Assembly (NCBI GenBank): GCA_905214735.1
Contig: CAJMNI010000006.1
Location: 1-64,000, forward strand
Direction: 5' to 3'
DNA from: an uncultured bacterium
GTDB lineage: Bacteria; Bacteroidota; Bacteroidia; Bacteroidales; Muribaculaceae
DNA length: 64,000 bases
The number at the start of each line of letters is the position of its first letter. The first letter of the stretch is position 1. This document shows, in pieces, positions 25,201 to 33,588 of the stretch. Position numbers and translations under genes: made by a program. The notes beneath the pieces were generated by a model. That model was not told the origin of the DNA, did no database searches, and saw only the letters and a list, made by a program, of their open reading frames with translations.

Positions 25201-26880
25201 GCTCCCTATGGCGGCGACGGCAAAGCCCTCTGGAAAAAGCGGAAATCAGTCAAGTCGGCCGACATCGCTGCTCCCGAAGTCTACACATTCCCCGAAGACT
25301 ACGAGGTGAAGAGCGCTCCCGCTCCGAAAAAAGCGGTTGAAGACCGCATCCGCTATAACGTTTATCGCGCAATCGACAATGCCGATCCCGATCAGATCGA
25401 ATGGTCACAGATCGCTTCCGATATCAAGGACAGAGAATATGCCGACCAGGCATGGAGCGCGCTTCCCCAGGGCGTATACCGCTATGGCGTGAAGGCTGTC
25501 TATGCCGGTGGCGAGGAATCCTCTTTATGCCAGTCGGACATCCTCGGCCGCAATATGGAGACGAAACTTAAGATCACTGTGATCACCGACACTCCGGAGA
25601 GCGAAGCCGAAGGGGCTTACTATAACCTCGCTTCCGCCGACGGCCAGCATAACTATACCGCTGACTTCGATGCATCGGGCATTGTTGAGATTTCTCCGGT
25701 ATGGAAGGGCAACTATACTCTCTATGTAGGCAAGTCCGGTTTTGCCACTGTTGAGAAGCAGCTTGACCTCACCTCTGAAAATTCATACTCAGTCACAATT
25801 AATCTTGCTGAAGAGCATCCTGCTCCGACCAATCTTCAGGCTATCGCGGAGGGCGAATATGACTCAGACCGCCTGTTTATCTGGAACTTCCCCGACATGA
25901 TTGAGGAGGGATTCGAAGATCATCCCGACTTCGAAATCAACTCCCCGGGTAAATTCGGATGGCAATATATCGATGGCGACGAATGCGAAACAGGCGGCTT
26001 CTCCAGCTACTACTGGCCCGGAGCGTTCAGTCCCATCGCCTTCATCGTCTTCAATCCTTATGCCACAGATCCGGCCTGCGACGAACTGGGAATATATCCC
26101 TACGCCGGACAGAAGATGCTCGCCGACTTCGCTTCCTTCGGAGAAGCCAACGACGACTGGTTCATCTCTCCGAGACTTTACTTCACCCAGCCTGTGAAAT
26201 TCAACTTCTTCGCGCAAAGCCTTGACGGCGGTTTCCCGGAGACAATCCAGGTGGGCTATTCCGAAACCGGCTGCGAACCCGCCGACTTCATCTGGCTCGA
26301 CGACAACCGTTCGGTCGACGGATGGTGGAGCGAATTCAGCTATGACGTGCCCGCAACAGCCAAATATGTGACCATCCACTGCATATCCGAGAATAAAAGA
26401 GTCCTCTTCATCGACAATGTGCGCCTCGGTCTCGCTTCGCTCTTTGAGAATCCCTATTGGACTCCTAAGAAAATGCCCAGACAGCAGGGTGCTTATGAGG
26501 TGTATCTCGACGGCGTGAAAGTCGGAGAAACCTCCGAAACTTCCTGGCAGATCAACGGCATGTCAATCGGACGTCACACATTGGGTGTCCGCGGCGTATA
26601 CACTTCCGGTTATTCGCCCCTCGCCACTCTCGATATCGACGTGACGACTTCGGGAATTGATGTAGTGGAATCAGCCGACGTCAACTACACTCTCGACGGA
26701 AGAACCCTGACTGTCACCGGCGACTATTCTTCCGTGATGCTTTATTCGCTCGACGGAAAGATGATGATCAACGAGAACGCAAGAGGTTCGCATAAACTCT
26801 CAAGCCTCGATGGCGGCGTTTACATGCTCGTGATCAACACCCCGCGCGGCGTCAAAAACTATAAAATTCAGCTTAATTAG
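22258..26880 (+). CDS. Very large multidomain T9SS cargo protein (anchor J, FN3-like, carboxypeptidase-regulatory-like)
   Basis: A 1540-residue protein. After a signal peptide comes a propeller-like region near 40-300 (GIYAYDTEDGNVTLV, VSVDLETGNVTNL), fibronectin III-like domains near 300-480 (ITLNWTNPT, GAKLTWKAPD), a choice-of-anchor J domain near 485-640 (HDYFISPKVSL), two carboxypeptidase-regulatory-like beta sandwiches near 640-800 (GVVSCNGKPVANATVATADG, VKGRVIDAVGDAV), a further anchor-J-like region near 1210-1400 (NDDWFISPRLYF), and a T9SS sorting domain at the end (SVMLYSLDGKMM, GVYMLVINTPRGVKNYKIQL). No peptidase catalytic domain is apparent, so an adhesin or matrix role is more likely than an enzyme. 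A strong terminator follows. Confidence 0.82.
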   Translation: MNISKKWAAISSAVCIASAMAFGVSAESKTVWSLLSGQLDNPSAETGIVNYDLAAPQTYSMVHQFTNGNSIGAGIMLDGKFYWFEYVQQIYGYDSVGIYAYDTEDGNVTLVKDYGASPQGVCFSSPTYDYQTKTVYALSGLMGGDGLVSVDLETGNVTNLMTFSGMIRNEEYDSEDFMKAIAVNYDGEMYGVSYWGRLYKVNKVSGECTLVGNLDFNPELAIMYSTALAFDNDTNDLYWNVYTWVNKYEELRKINIKDATSEQVGIFSDSRLMGNFYIPFTVASAGAPAKVSDFKATPDPEGAQGITLNWTNPTKTFGRGGTLESITKVEVYRNNELLQSFDSPAVGEKMTYHDNVPSSDLYSYKVVCHNEAGQGDRSVITVFVGQGIPMPVSDLTLAPEGYGAKLTWKAPDHGKFDAYLDLSSLVFEITRSDGVTVATDCHGSEFVDNTIAEIGRYSYSVKAKNIGGESIEVVSDKVVCGPAIAAPHSFEFASQEEFDIWEVIDGNGDENTWTYTSWPAAGAQSQYSYIYQMPAHDYFISPKVSLKGGQHYKVTFDALPGNKNVREILAVSFGSEPTPQKQDSVTQFEFYSDRVRTFRASLPVVKNDGDYNFGFVHRSVEPYFGLTLSNIRLEEDHDGCMKGVVSCNGKPVANATVATADGQYTAITNEKGEYLLEYLPAGNHDITVSAVGYEDAAAGIDIVELTTGTTDIQLTALPEHSVKGRVIDAVGDAVTDALVTVSGYNNYSASTSADGTFEIPAIYAHTGYSLVIERNNLLSFSSSFDLDADKDFGDITLNDNLKAPHKVVASQSDESSTVKWMAPLGDPRDIVYDNGNLVQCLGSSSGTSNSVFGHINRTPSVVYGCKFHIASTVTDPAHYSVHVYIIDLDENGNPTDKVLYHESYVPVTDDVWTEYALPAPVDCPNGYMMGVAYSGFVSLSIDNGDNFVLGVNCFSMDYTTGQWAYLDDTDFKCNFAFRSVAAPYGGDGKALWKKRKSVKSADIAAPEVYTFPEDYEVKSAPAPKKAVEDRIRYNVYRAIDNADPDQIEWSQIASDIKDREYADQAWSALPQGVYRYGVKAVYAGGEESSLCQSDILGRNMETKLKITVITDTPESEAEGAYYNLASADGQHNYTADFDASGIVEISPVWKGNYTLYVGKSGFATVEKQLDLTSENSYSVTINLAEEHPAPTNLQAIAEGEYDSDRLFIWNFPDMIEEGFEDHPDFEINSPGKFGWQYIDGDECETGGFSSYYWPGAFSPIAFIVFNPYATDPACDELGIYPYAGQKMLADFASFGEANDDWFISPRLYFTQPVKFNFFAQSLDGGFPETIQVGYSETGCEPADFIWLDDNRSVDGWWSEFSYDVPATAKYVTIHCISENKRVLFIDNVRLGLASLFENPYWTPKKMPRQQGAYEVYLDGVKVGETSETSWQINGMSIGRHTLGVRGVYTSGYSPLATLDIDVTTSGIDVVESADVNYTLDGRTLTVTGDYSSVMLYSLDGKMMINENARGSHKLSSLDGGVYMLVINTPRGVKNYKIQLN

Positions 26881-26900
26881 TAGTTCTAATTAGTAGTTCT
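26875..26900. repeat. Tandem 13-bp duplication across a stop codon
   Basis: Two exact copies of AATTAGTAGTTCT in tandem; the first contains the TAG stop of the large cargo gene. Looks like a simple replication slippage duplication without coding effect. Confidence 0.8.
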
Positions 26901-26917
26901 AATATGTAAGTACGATA

Positions 26918-26951
26918 AAAAACGGTTGCCTGTGAAGGCAGCCGTTTTTTT
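26918..26951 (+). terminator. Rho-independent terminator of the T9SS cargo genes
   Basis: A 9-bp stem (ACGGTTGCC/GGCAGCCGT, one G-T pair) with a 6-base loop, A run before and T run after, so it could work on both strands. Lies 40 bases past the stop. Confidence 0.9.
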
Positions 26952-26981
26952 GTGACATTTTTTGTGACACAAGCCATAAAT

Positions 26982-27012
26982 TTTGTCAAATGAATAATTT
27001 TACTTACATTTG
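26982..27012 (+). promoter_or_regulatory. Perfect promoter of the DUF4254/glycosyltransferase operon
   Basis: TTTG (26982-26985), 19 bases, then TACATTTG (27005-27012): an exact consensus match. Transcription should start near 27019, leaving a 25-base leader before the ATG at 27044. Confidence 0.85.
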
Positions 27013-27043
27013 AAAAAATAATCGTCCAACCACTTTTTACACG

Positions 27044-27652
27044 ATGAACAACATTGCATCTCACGCCAACGAAGTGTTCGACCGCAGCGTGGCCGAATAC
27101 CATGTGAAAGACCATGTCGACACCCCGGTCTGCAACCCCTATGAAGAGGGCTCGATCGAGGCGATCCTATATGCAAAGAACTGGGTAGACGCCGTGCAGT
27201 GGCACCTCGAAGACATCATCCGCGATCCCGGCATCGACCCGGTGGAGGCACTCGAACTCAAGCGCCGCATCGACCGCAGCAACCAGGTGCGCACCGACAT
27301 GGTGGAGGATATCGACTCCTGGTTCAGATCCCTCTATAAGGATGTCGTTCCCCTTCCCGACGCCACGATCAACACCGAATCCCCCGCCTGGGCCCTCGAC
27401 CGCCTCTCGATTCTCGCCCTCAAGATCTGGCACATGCGCGAGCAGACCGAACGCGCCGACGCCGACGCCGACCACAAGGCCCGCTGCGCCGCCAAGCTCG
27501 ACGTGCTTCTTGAGCAGCGCCGCGACCTCACCCTCGCCATCGACCAGCTCCTCGACGACATCCGCGCCGGCCGCAAATATATGAAGGTCTACAGGCAGAT
27601 GAAGATGTATAACGACCCCGCCACCAACCCGGTGCTTTATGCAAAAAAATAA
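27044..27652 (+). CDS. DUF4254 protein, glycosyltransferase partner
   Basis: A 202-residue soluble, mostly helical protein with the DUF4254 pattern: NPYEEGSIEAILYAKNWVDA near residue 32, WHLEDIIRDP near 54, and the end YMKVYRQMKMYNDPATNPVL. No signal peptide. The stop lies 14 bases inside the family 9 glycosyltransferase gene. This two-gene arrangement is common in Bacteroidetes, so the protein probably helps lipopolysaccharide core or similar glycan assembly, but its biochemical job is unknown. Confidence 0.85.
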   Translation: MNNIASHANEVFDRSVAEYHVKDHVDTPVCNPYEEGSIEAILYAKNWVDAVQWHLEDIIRDPGIDPVEALELKRRIDRSNQVRTDMVEDIDSWFRSLYKDVVPLPDATINTESPAWALDRLSILALKIWHMREQTERADADADHKARCAAKLDVLLEQRRDLTLAIDQLLDDIRAGRKYMKVYRQMKMYNDPATNPVLYAKK

Positions 27653-28691
27653 TCGCCCGAAAAATATTCTCGTGGCGCGCTTCTCGGCGCTCGGCGACGT
27701 GGCAATGACCCTCCCCTCGGTCTACAACGCCTGCTACGCCAATCCCGGCACGCAGTTCTATTTCCTCACCCGCCATCACCCTGCCCAGGTTTTCATCAAC
27801 CATCCCGACAACCTGACAATTGTCCCGGTCAACCTCGACAATTTCAAAGGAGCGGCCGGGCTGCGGCGTCTGGCAAAAGCCCTCAGGAAGCGCTATGACA
27901 TCGATCTCTTCGTCGATCTTCACGACGTGGTCCGCACCAAGCTCCTGCGCCTCTTCCTGAGAATGAGCGGCGTCGAATGCCACCGCCTCATCAAAGGCCG
28001 GAGCGCAAAAAAGGAGCTGACGCGGCGCAACAACAAGGTGCTCGTGCAGCTTACCCCCATCCCGCAGCGTTATGAAGATGCGTTCCGGCGCGCCGGAGTC
28101 GCCCTCGCCAACGATTTCAAGTCGCTCTACGGCGCCGGAAAAGGAGACTCCGCCGAATTCAGCCGCGTCTCCCCTCCAAAACGCCCCGGAGAGACCTGGC
28201 TCGCCGTCGCCCCTTTCGCCAAGCACAAGGGGAAGATTTACCCCGCAGAGCTCCTCGAGAAAGTGATCGCACATTTCGCCGCCAAACCCGACCATAAGAT
28301 TTTCGTGTTCGGCTTCGGAAAGGAGGAGGCGAGCCTGATCGACGAATGGACCATCAAATATCCCGGCCCGGTGATCAATATGGCGGCCGCCTCGCTGGGC
28401 ATCGGCCCCGAACTCTCGCTCCTAAGCCATTGCGACACCATGCTCTCGATGGATTCCGCCAACATGCATCTGGCTTCGCTCGTCGGACTCCGCACGGTCA
28501 GCGTGTGGGGAGCCACCCATCCCTACACCGGATTCCTCGGCTGGCAGCAGAAAACGAGCGACGTGGTGCAACTCGACATGACCTGCCGCCCCTGCTCCGT
28601 CTTCGGCGACCGCCCCTGCTTCCGCGGAGACTATCACTGCCTCTACGGAATCACCCCCCAGATGATAATCCAGAAGATAGAAGGGAAATAA
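27639..28691 (+). CDS. Glycosyltransferase family 9 (heptosyltransferase-like)
   Basis: A 350-residue cytoplasmic GT-B protein. It opens with ILVARFSALGDVAMTLPSV, typical of LPS heptosyltransferases of family GT9, and has the donor-site segment near residue 266 (SMDSANMHLASLVGLRTVSVWG followed by TH), which binds the nucleotide sugar. It likely adds a heptose or another sugar to lipid A core on the inner face of the inner membrane. Sugar specificity cannot be told. The tail CSVFGDRPCFRGDYHCLYGI has the Cys pattern often seen in this group. Translationally coupled to the DUF4254 gene. Confidence 0.88.
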   Translation: MQKNNRPKNILVARFSALGDVAMTLPSVYNACYANPGTQFYFLTRHHPAQVFINHPDNLTIVPVNLDNFKGAAGLRRLAKALRKRYDIDLFVDLHDVVRTKLLRLFLRMSGVECHRLIKGRSAKKELTRRNNKVLVQLTPIPQRYEDAFRRAGVALANDFKSLYGAGKGDSAEFSRVSPPKRPGETWLAVAPFAKHKGKIYPAELLEKVIAHFAAKPDHKIFVFGFGKEEASLIDEWTIKYPGPVINMAAASLGIGPELSLLSHCDTMLSMDSANMHLASLVGLRTVSVWGATHPYTGFLGWQQKTSDVVQLDMTCRPCSVFGDRPCFRGDYHCLYGITPQMIIQKIEGK

Positions 28692-28733
28692 ACCCTCATA
28701 CATACCCCCGCTCCCTCTCCCGCCAATTGCCCT

Positions 28734-31559
28734 ATGTCAGACAAACGTCTTTTCCTGCTCGACGCCTACGCGCTGATTTTCCGCGCTTATTACGCCCTGA
28801 TCCGCATGCCGCGAATCACCCGGGCCGGCTTCAACACGTCGGCCGTGTTCGGTTTCGTCAACACCCTCGAGGAGCTCCTCCGAAAGGAGCGGCCCACACA
28901 CATAGCCGTCTGTTTCGACCCCTCCGGACCCACATTCCGCAAGGAGGCCTACGACCGCTATAAGGCCGAACGGGAATCGACGCCCGAAGACATCCGACTC
29001 TCCGTCCCCATCATCAAGGAGATCGTCAGGGCCTATAATATCCCGCTCGTGGAGGTCGACGGCTACGAGGCCGACGACGTGATCGGCACCCTCGCCAAGC
29101 GCGCCGAGAAGAAGGGTTTCACCGTCTATATGATGACGCCCGACAAGGATTTCGGGCAGCTGGTCAGCCCCTCCGTGCTCCAGTACAAGCCCTCTTATCG
29201 CGGGCAGGATTTCGAACTGCGCGGCGAGGAGGAGGTGTGCGCCCGCTATGGCATCGACAACACCCGCCAGGTGATCGACCTGCTCGCCCTGATGGGAGAC
29301 AAGGTCGACAATATCCCCGGATGTCCCGGAGTCGGCGAGAAAACGGCCGTGAAGCTCATCAAGGAGTTCGGCTCGGTGGAAAACCTTCTTGAAAACACCG
29401 GCAGCCTCAAAGGGGCGCTCAAGAAGAAAGTTGAGGAGAACGCCGAAGAGATCAAATTCTCGAAATTCCTCGCCACAATCCGCACCGATGTCCCCATCGA
29501 CATCGACGCTTCGCAGCTCGAGCTGCACCCGGTGGACCGCGACAAGCTTTTCGCCATTTTCCGCGAGCTTGAGTTCAAGACCCTCGCCGAGAGAGTGGCC
29601 CGTCGCCTCGACGCAGCCGAAGGTAAGACATCGGCGCCCGAGGACAACGGGAGCGTTCAGGCGTCAGACAACTGCGCTCCGGGGGCCTCGGAGACTTCGG
29701 AGGAGCCTCGGCGCCTCGAAAAGCTCGAGAAAGCCGACGGCTCGCCTGCCGAATATCTGATGGTCGATTCGGAGGAGAGCCTCCGACGGATGCGCGAAGC
29801 GTTGCAGTCGGCCTCGGAAACAGCTCTTTTCATATACGCCGAAGGGGAAAACGACATGGGTGCCGAATATCGCGGCGTGGCCGTGGCTCCGGCGCCCGGA
29901 GAGGCATATTATGTGCCGGTCGCACCGGCGCTCACGCTTTTCGACGAGCCCGACCCTGTCGGCGAAGAGGCTCTCGCCCTGATTCTCGACACCATGACGC
30001 GCGGCGACCTGCTAAAGGTCACCGCCAATGCAAAAAGAGATTATGTGATCGCCTCGCGCCTGCGCACCGACAAGGCCCCGGCGCTGGTGAATTTCTACGA
30101 CATAGGGCTCGCCCACTATGTGGTCCAGCCGGAAACAAGACACACTGTCGATGCGCTCGCCTCGACCTATCTGCATTTCGACCCCCTTCCGCAGCCTGTG
30201 GCTCAGAAGCAGTCGGGACGCCGCCAGGCCACGCCTGTCTCGCCCGCCGCTGTCGCCGAATGGGCCTGCCAGCAGGCCGACCTTACGCTCCGCCTGCGCG
30301 CTCCGCTCGAGGAGAACGTGAAGCGCGAGGGGATGGAAAAGCTCCTCCACGAGATGGAATTCCCCCTTGTCGAAGTGCTCGCATCGATGGAGATCGCCGG
30401 AGTGAGGCTCGACGTCTCGGCGCTCAATGCCGCCGCCGCGGAAATGGAGGAGCGCCTCCGCGTGATAGAGAGCGAGGTCTACGAGATGGCCGGCACAGAG
30501 TTCAACATCGGATCTCCGGCCCGAGTGGGAGAAATCCTTTTCGACCGGCTTCAGCTCGACGCAAAGGCCAAGAAAACGAAAACCGGACAATACAGCACGA
30601 GCGAGGATGTGCTCGAAAAGCTTGTCGACAAGCATCCGGTGGTCGGCAAGATCCTCGAATGGCGCGCGCTGAAAAAACTGCTCTCCACCTATCTCACGGC
30701 CCTTCCCGCTGCCATTAATCCTGTCACCGGGAAGGTGCATACCAACTACAACCAGACCGTCACCGCCACCGGACGGCTCTCCTCGTCGGCGCCCAACCTG
30801 CAGAACATCCCCGTGCGCGAGGAGGAGGGACGCGGAATCCGCAAGGCCTTCATCGCCGACAAGGGATGCCTCTTCCTCTCGGCCGATTATTCGCAGATCG
30901 AACTCCGCCTAATGGCCGATTTCTCGGGCGATCCGATCATGCTCGAGGCCTTCCGCGAGGGACGCGACATCCACGCCATCACCGCCGGACGCATCTTCGG
31001 CAAACCGGCCGATGAGGTGAGCCAGTCGGAGCGCCGCAAGGCCAAGACGGCCAATTTCGGCATAATCTACGGCATATCCCCCTTCGGACTCGCCACGAGG
31101 CTCGGCATTCCCCGCGCCGAAGCCAAGGAAATCATCGACAATTATTTCGCCACCTTCCCCGGAGTGCGCAAATATATGGACGAGTCGATCGAACATGCGC
31201 GCGAGAAGGGATATGTGGTCACCCGCATGGGGCGCAAGCGTCTGCTTCCCGACATCAACAGCCGCAACCAGACGGTGCGCGGATATGCGGAGCGCAATGC
31301 CATAAATGCCCCGCTGCAGGGCACGGCCGCCGACATCATCAAGATGGCCATGATCTCCATCTTCCGCGAGATGAAGGAGCGAGGCCTCAGGTCGAAGATG
31401 ATCATGCAGGTTCACGACGAGCTCAACTTCAATGTCGTGGCCGACGAACTGCCGCAGATGCAGGAGATAGTGGAGCGCGGCATGCAGGAGGCCTATTCGG
31501 GCCGTGTGAAACTCACAGCCTCATGCGGAGTGGGCGAAAACTGGCTCGAGGCCCACTGA
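28734..31559 (+). CDS. polA: DNA polymerase I, proofreading domain apparently degenerate
   Basis: A 941-residue family A polymerase that processes Okazaki fragments and fills repair gaps. The 5' nuclease covers about residues 1-290 (EVDGYEADDVIGTLA, MGDKVDNIPGCPGVGEKTA). The polymerase motifs are intact: A (SADYSQIELRLMADF near 716), B (RRKAKTANFGIIYG near 765) and C (MQVHDELNF near 890). In the middle exonuclease-like domain, the segment where family members have FDTET reads LFIYAEGEND (near 362), and the place of YAAEDAD reads WACQQAD (near 508), so catalytic acidic residues and the Tyr look lost. A low-complexity acidic insert (residues about 295-340) precedes this domain. Confidence 0.95.
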   Translation: MSDKRLFLLDAYALIFRAYYALIRMPRITRAGFNTSAVFGFVNTLEELLRKERPTHIAVCFDPSGPTFRKEAYDRYKAERESTPEDIRLSVPIIKEIVRAYNIPLVEVDGYEADDVIGTLAKRAEKKGFTVYMMTPDKDFGQLVSPSVLQYKPSYRGQDFELRGEEEVCARYGIDNTRQVIDLLALMGDKVDNIPGCPGVGEKTAVKLIKEFGSVENLLENTGSLKGALKKKVEENAEEIKFSKFLATIRTDVPIDIDASQLELHPVDRDKLFAIFRELEFKTLAERVARRLDAAEGKTSAPEDNGSVQASDNCAPGASETSEEPRRLEKLEKADGSPAEYLMVDSEESLRRMREALQSASETALFIYAEGENDMGAEYRGVAVAPAPGEAYYVPVAPALTLFDEPDPVGEEALALILDTMTRGDLLKVTANAKRDYVIASRLRTDKAPALVNFYDIGLAHYVVQPETRHTVDALASTYLHFDPLPQPVAQKQSGRRQATPVSPAAVAEWACQQADLTLRLRAPLEENVKREGMEKLLHEMEFPLVEVLASMEIAGVRLDVSALNAAAAEMEERLRVIESEVYEMAGTEFNIGSPARVGEILFDRLQLDAKAKKTKTGQYSTSEDVLEKLVDKHPVVGKILEWRALKKLLSTYLTALPAAINPVTGKVHTNYNQTVTATGRLSSSAPNLQNIPVREEEGRGIRKAFIADKGCLFLSADYSQIELRLMADFSGDPIMLEAFREGRDIHAITAGRIFGKPADEVSQSERRKAKTANFGIIYGISPFGLATRLGIPRAEAKEIIDNYFATFPGVRKYMDESIEHAREKGYVVTRMGRKRLLPDINSRNQTVRGYAERNAINAPLQGTAADIIKMAMISIFREMKERGLRSKMIMQVHDELNFNVVADELPQMQEIVERGMQEAYSGRVKLTASCGVGENWLEAH

Positions 31560-31605
31560 CAAGGCCCACTGACAAGATATACTTGCTGACAAGATATCAA
31601 GGCAT

Positions 31606-31642
31606 AAAAAAGGCGACTCCCGTGAAAAGGAGCCGCCTTTTT
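31606..31642. terminator. Bidirectional terminator between polA and the OmpA/TPR lipoprotein gene
   Basis: Stem AAAAAGGCGACTCC pairs with GGAGCCGCCTTTTT around an 8-base loop (one mismatch). It has T runs on both strands and lies between two convergent genes, so it can end both. Short duplications of CCCACTGACAA lie just before it, across the polA stop. Confidence 0.9.
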
Positions 31643-31666
31643 AGTGTCGGTCGGAATCCGGCCGGA

Positions 31667-33364
31667 TCAGAGATAGCTGAGGTTGTATTTGGCGAATTCC
31701 ATATCGTTCTGGGCGCGTTTGAGAAGGTTCTTGTCGAGCTTCACTGCCTGGCGCAGATTGTTCATCACCATGTTTTCGTTGTTGGTGCGGGCGCCGAGCA
31801 CGGCCGTGATGTAATATGTGGTCGCGTCGGGAGTCTTAACCTGCGAAAGGATCTCTTTGGCGCCGGTATAGTTCTTGTTGAGAAGCTGGGCGAGAGCGGC
31901 GTTGTTGGTCTTGGCGTCGCCGAAGGAATTGATGGCCTTCTGGAGGTCGCCCTGCATCAGATAGTAAACGCCGAATGCGTCGGCCGATTCGGGAACGCCT
32001 GCGGCGCTGCCGAGCATCTCGTTGGCCTCTTTGTAATTATGGTTCATCAGCTGGATGAGACCAAGGTTCATCTCGGGCTCTTTGGCCTGCGGGTTGAGGC
32101 GGTGGGCCTCCTGCCAGTTGGCTGCCGCGCCCTCATAGTCGCCGGCGATAAACTGGCTGGCGCCGAGGTTGTTGTAGGTGCGGTAGTCATTGTCGAAGAT
32201 GGCTGCTGCGGTGTTGTAGACCTCGAGCTTCTTGGTGTTGTCGTCGGTCAGAGTGGCGACATAGAGCATCTCGTTCTGAGTGAGACGTTTGGGGTCGGTG
32301 TTGAAAAGCTCGATGAGCTCCACGTCGCTCTTGCCGAGAGTGTTGATCTGAGCCTGCACGCGCGAATAGCGGAGCTGCGGAAGGATCTGGTCGGCGAGTT
32401 CGTTGAACACCGATGAGAGGTTTCTGATCTCGCGCTCGCGGTCCATCGGATCGGGATACATCTTGAGCACGCTCAGGATGAGGTCTTTGTCCTGGATGTT
32501 CGATTTCTCCACGAGGTTCTGGAAGCCCTCCCAGTCTTCGGGAGTGAACGAAGATGTTAGTTCGCCGAATTCGGTGATCTTGTCTTTCTTCAGGGTCGAC
32601 TCCATCAGGCTGGTGGTGTTTTTCTCGCGTTTCTCGGCGAGCGAAGTGTTGAACTCGAGCGAACCTTCGGGCGAAGCGTAAGAATTGACCGTGATGCCGG
32701 CGATCTCCTTGTTGGGAGCGGCGTTGGCCTCTTGGAGAATCTTGTTGAGGTCTACGAAATCAGCCTTGCCCGTCTGGTTGGCGCGGATGTTGGCCTGGTT
32801 GATGAGGAAGTGGATGTCGGCCGTATATTTCTCTGTGATGACTTTCTGGAAATCGTCGGGGGCGATTGCCGGAGAAGCCGTGGCTGCGGAAGCGAGAGTG
32901 GAGGTTGCGACAACGCCGTAACCGACTTTCACGCGCGGCAGGGAATAGATCTTGCCGTTCTGGTCGACGGAGAAATCGAGATAGAGGTCGCTCTTGGCCA
33001 TTTCGGGGCGGTAGGCGATCGAGAAGGGGATCGAGACTGTGCCGCCGTTGTCGTAGCTTACAACCTGGCCGTTGGCGCGGGCATCCTCACCCTGGAAAAG
33101 CACCGGCTGGGCCATTGCCTCGCCGTTGCTGCCGCTCAGTGTGCTCCACTGGATCACGGGAGTCGCTGTGACGCGCGCGTTTTTCACCATAAACTTCGGC
33201 GGAATAGTGGCGCGAACAGTGCCCGGCACATTCTCTCCTACTGTCTCCAGAGGAGTGGGCGTCGTGCTGAAATAGCTGCTTTTGAACTGGCTCAGTTTCT
33301 TCGAGCATCCGGAGAGGCCGATCACGGCAACTCCCAGAGCGAGATAAAGAATTTTTTTATTCAT
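31667..33364 (-). CDS. OmpA-like/TPR lipoprotein
   Basis: A 565-residue lipoprotein (lipobox LSGC near residue 17). It has an N-terminal beta domain (about 40-150), then a region with OmpA-like features near 180-260 (IHFLINQANIRAN, ITVNSYASPEGSLEFNTSLA), which resembles the peptidoglycan-binding fold that anchors outer-membrane proteins to the wall, then TPR-like helices from about 370 to the end (YNNLGASQFIAGDYEGAAAN). Codon choice is strongly biased to a few codons, as in highly expressed envelope proteins. Probably tethers outer membrane and wall and presents a protein-binding scaffold. Single-gene unit with its own terminator. Confidence 0.8.
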   Translation of the reverse strand: MNKKILYLALGVAVIGLSGCSKKLSQFKSSYFSTTPTPLETVGENVPGTVRATIPPKFMVKNARVTATPVIQWSTLSGSNGEAMAQPVLFQGEDARANGQVVSYDNGGTVSIPFSIAYRPEMAKSDLYLDFSVDQNGKIYSLPRVKVGYGVVATSTLASAATASPAIAPDDFQKVITEKYTADIHFLINQANIRANQTGKADFVDLNKILQEANAAPNKEIAGITVNSYASPEGSLEFNTSLAEKREKNTTSLMESTLKKDKITEFGELTSSFTPEDWEGFQNLVEKSNIQDKDLILSVLKMYPDPMDREREIRNLSSVFNELADQILPQLRYSRVQAQINTLGKSDVELIELFNTDPKRLTQNEMLYVATLTDDNTKKLEVYNTAAAIFDNDYRTYNNLGASQFIAGDYEGAAANWQEAHRLNPQAKEPEMNLGLIQLMNHNYKEANEMLGSAAGVPESADAFGVYYLMQGDLQKAINSFGDAKTNNAALAQLLNKNYTGAKEILSQVKTPDATTYYITAVLGARTNNENMVMNNLRQAVKLDKNLLKRAQNDMEFAKYNLSYL

Positions 33365-33588
33365 ACTGCTTAATGCTTATTGATTGATCATGATGAAAAA
33401 TCCTGATTATCGCGATGATAATCCGTAATAATTCAGGCCGCAAACTTCGCAGCCCGGCTTCAAAGTGTAAAGATATGAAAAAATATGCATATTCGCGAAT
33501 AAATCGCCAAAATTATTCTCGCGCAGCCCGATTCCGCCCCGATAAGCGGTCCTGAGAGCCGGAAAATCCTGAAAAGTCGACGCTCTTA
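33365..33588. other. AT-rich upstream region of the OmpA/TPR lipoprotein gene
   Basis: Non-coding. It holds the inverted repeat GATTATC/GATAATC (33405-33423), which would form a small hairpin in the lipoprotein mRNA leader, and AT-rich sequence likely to include its promoter. A motif near TACACTTTG on the - strand is close to a -7 box but has one base too many. No gene seen. Confidence 0.35.
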
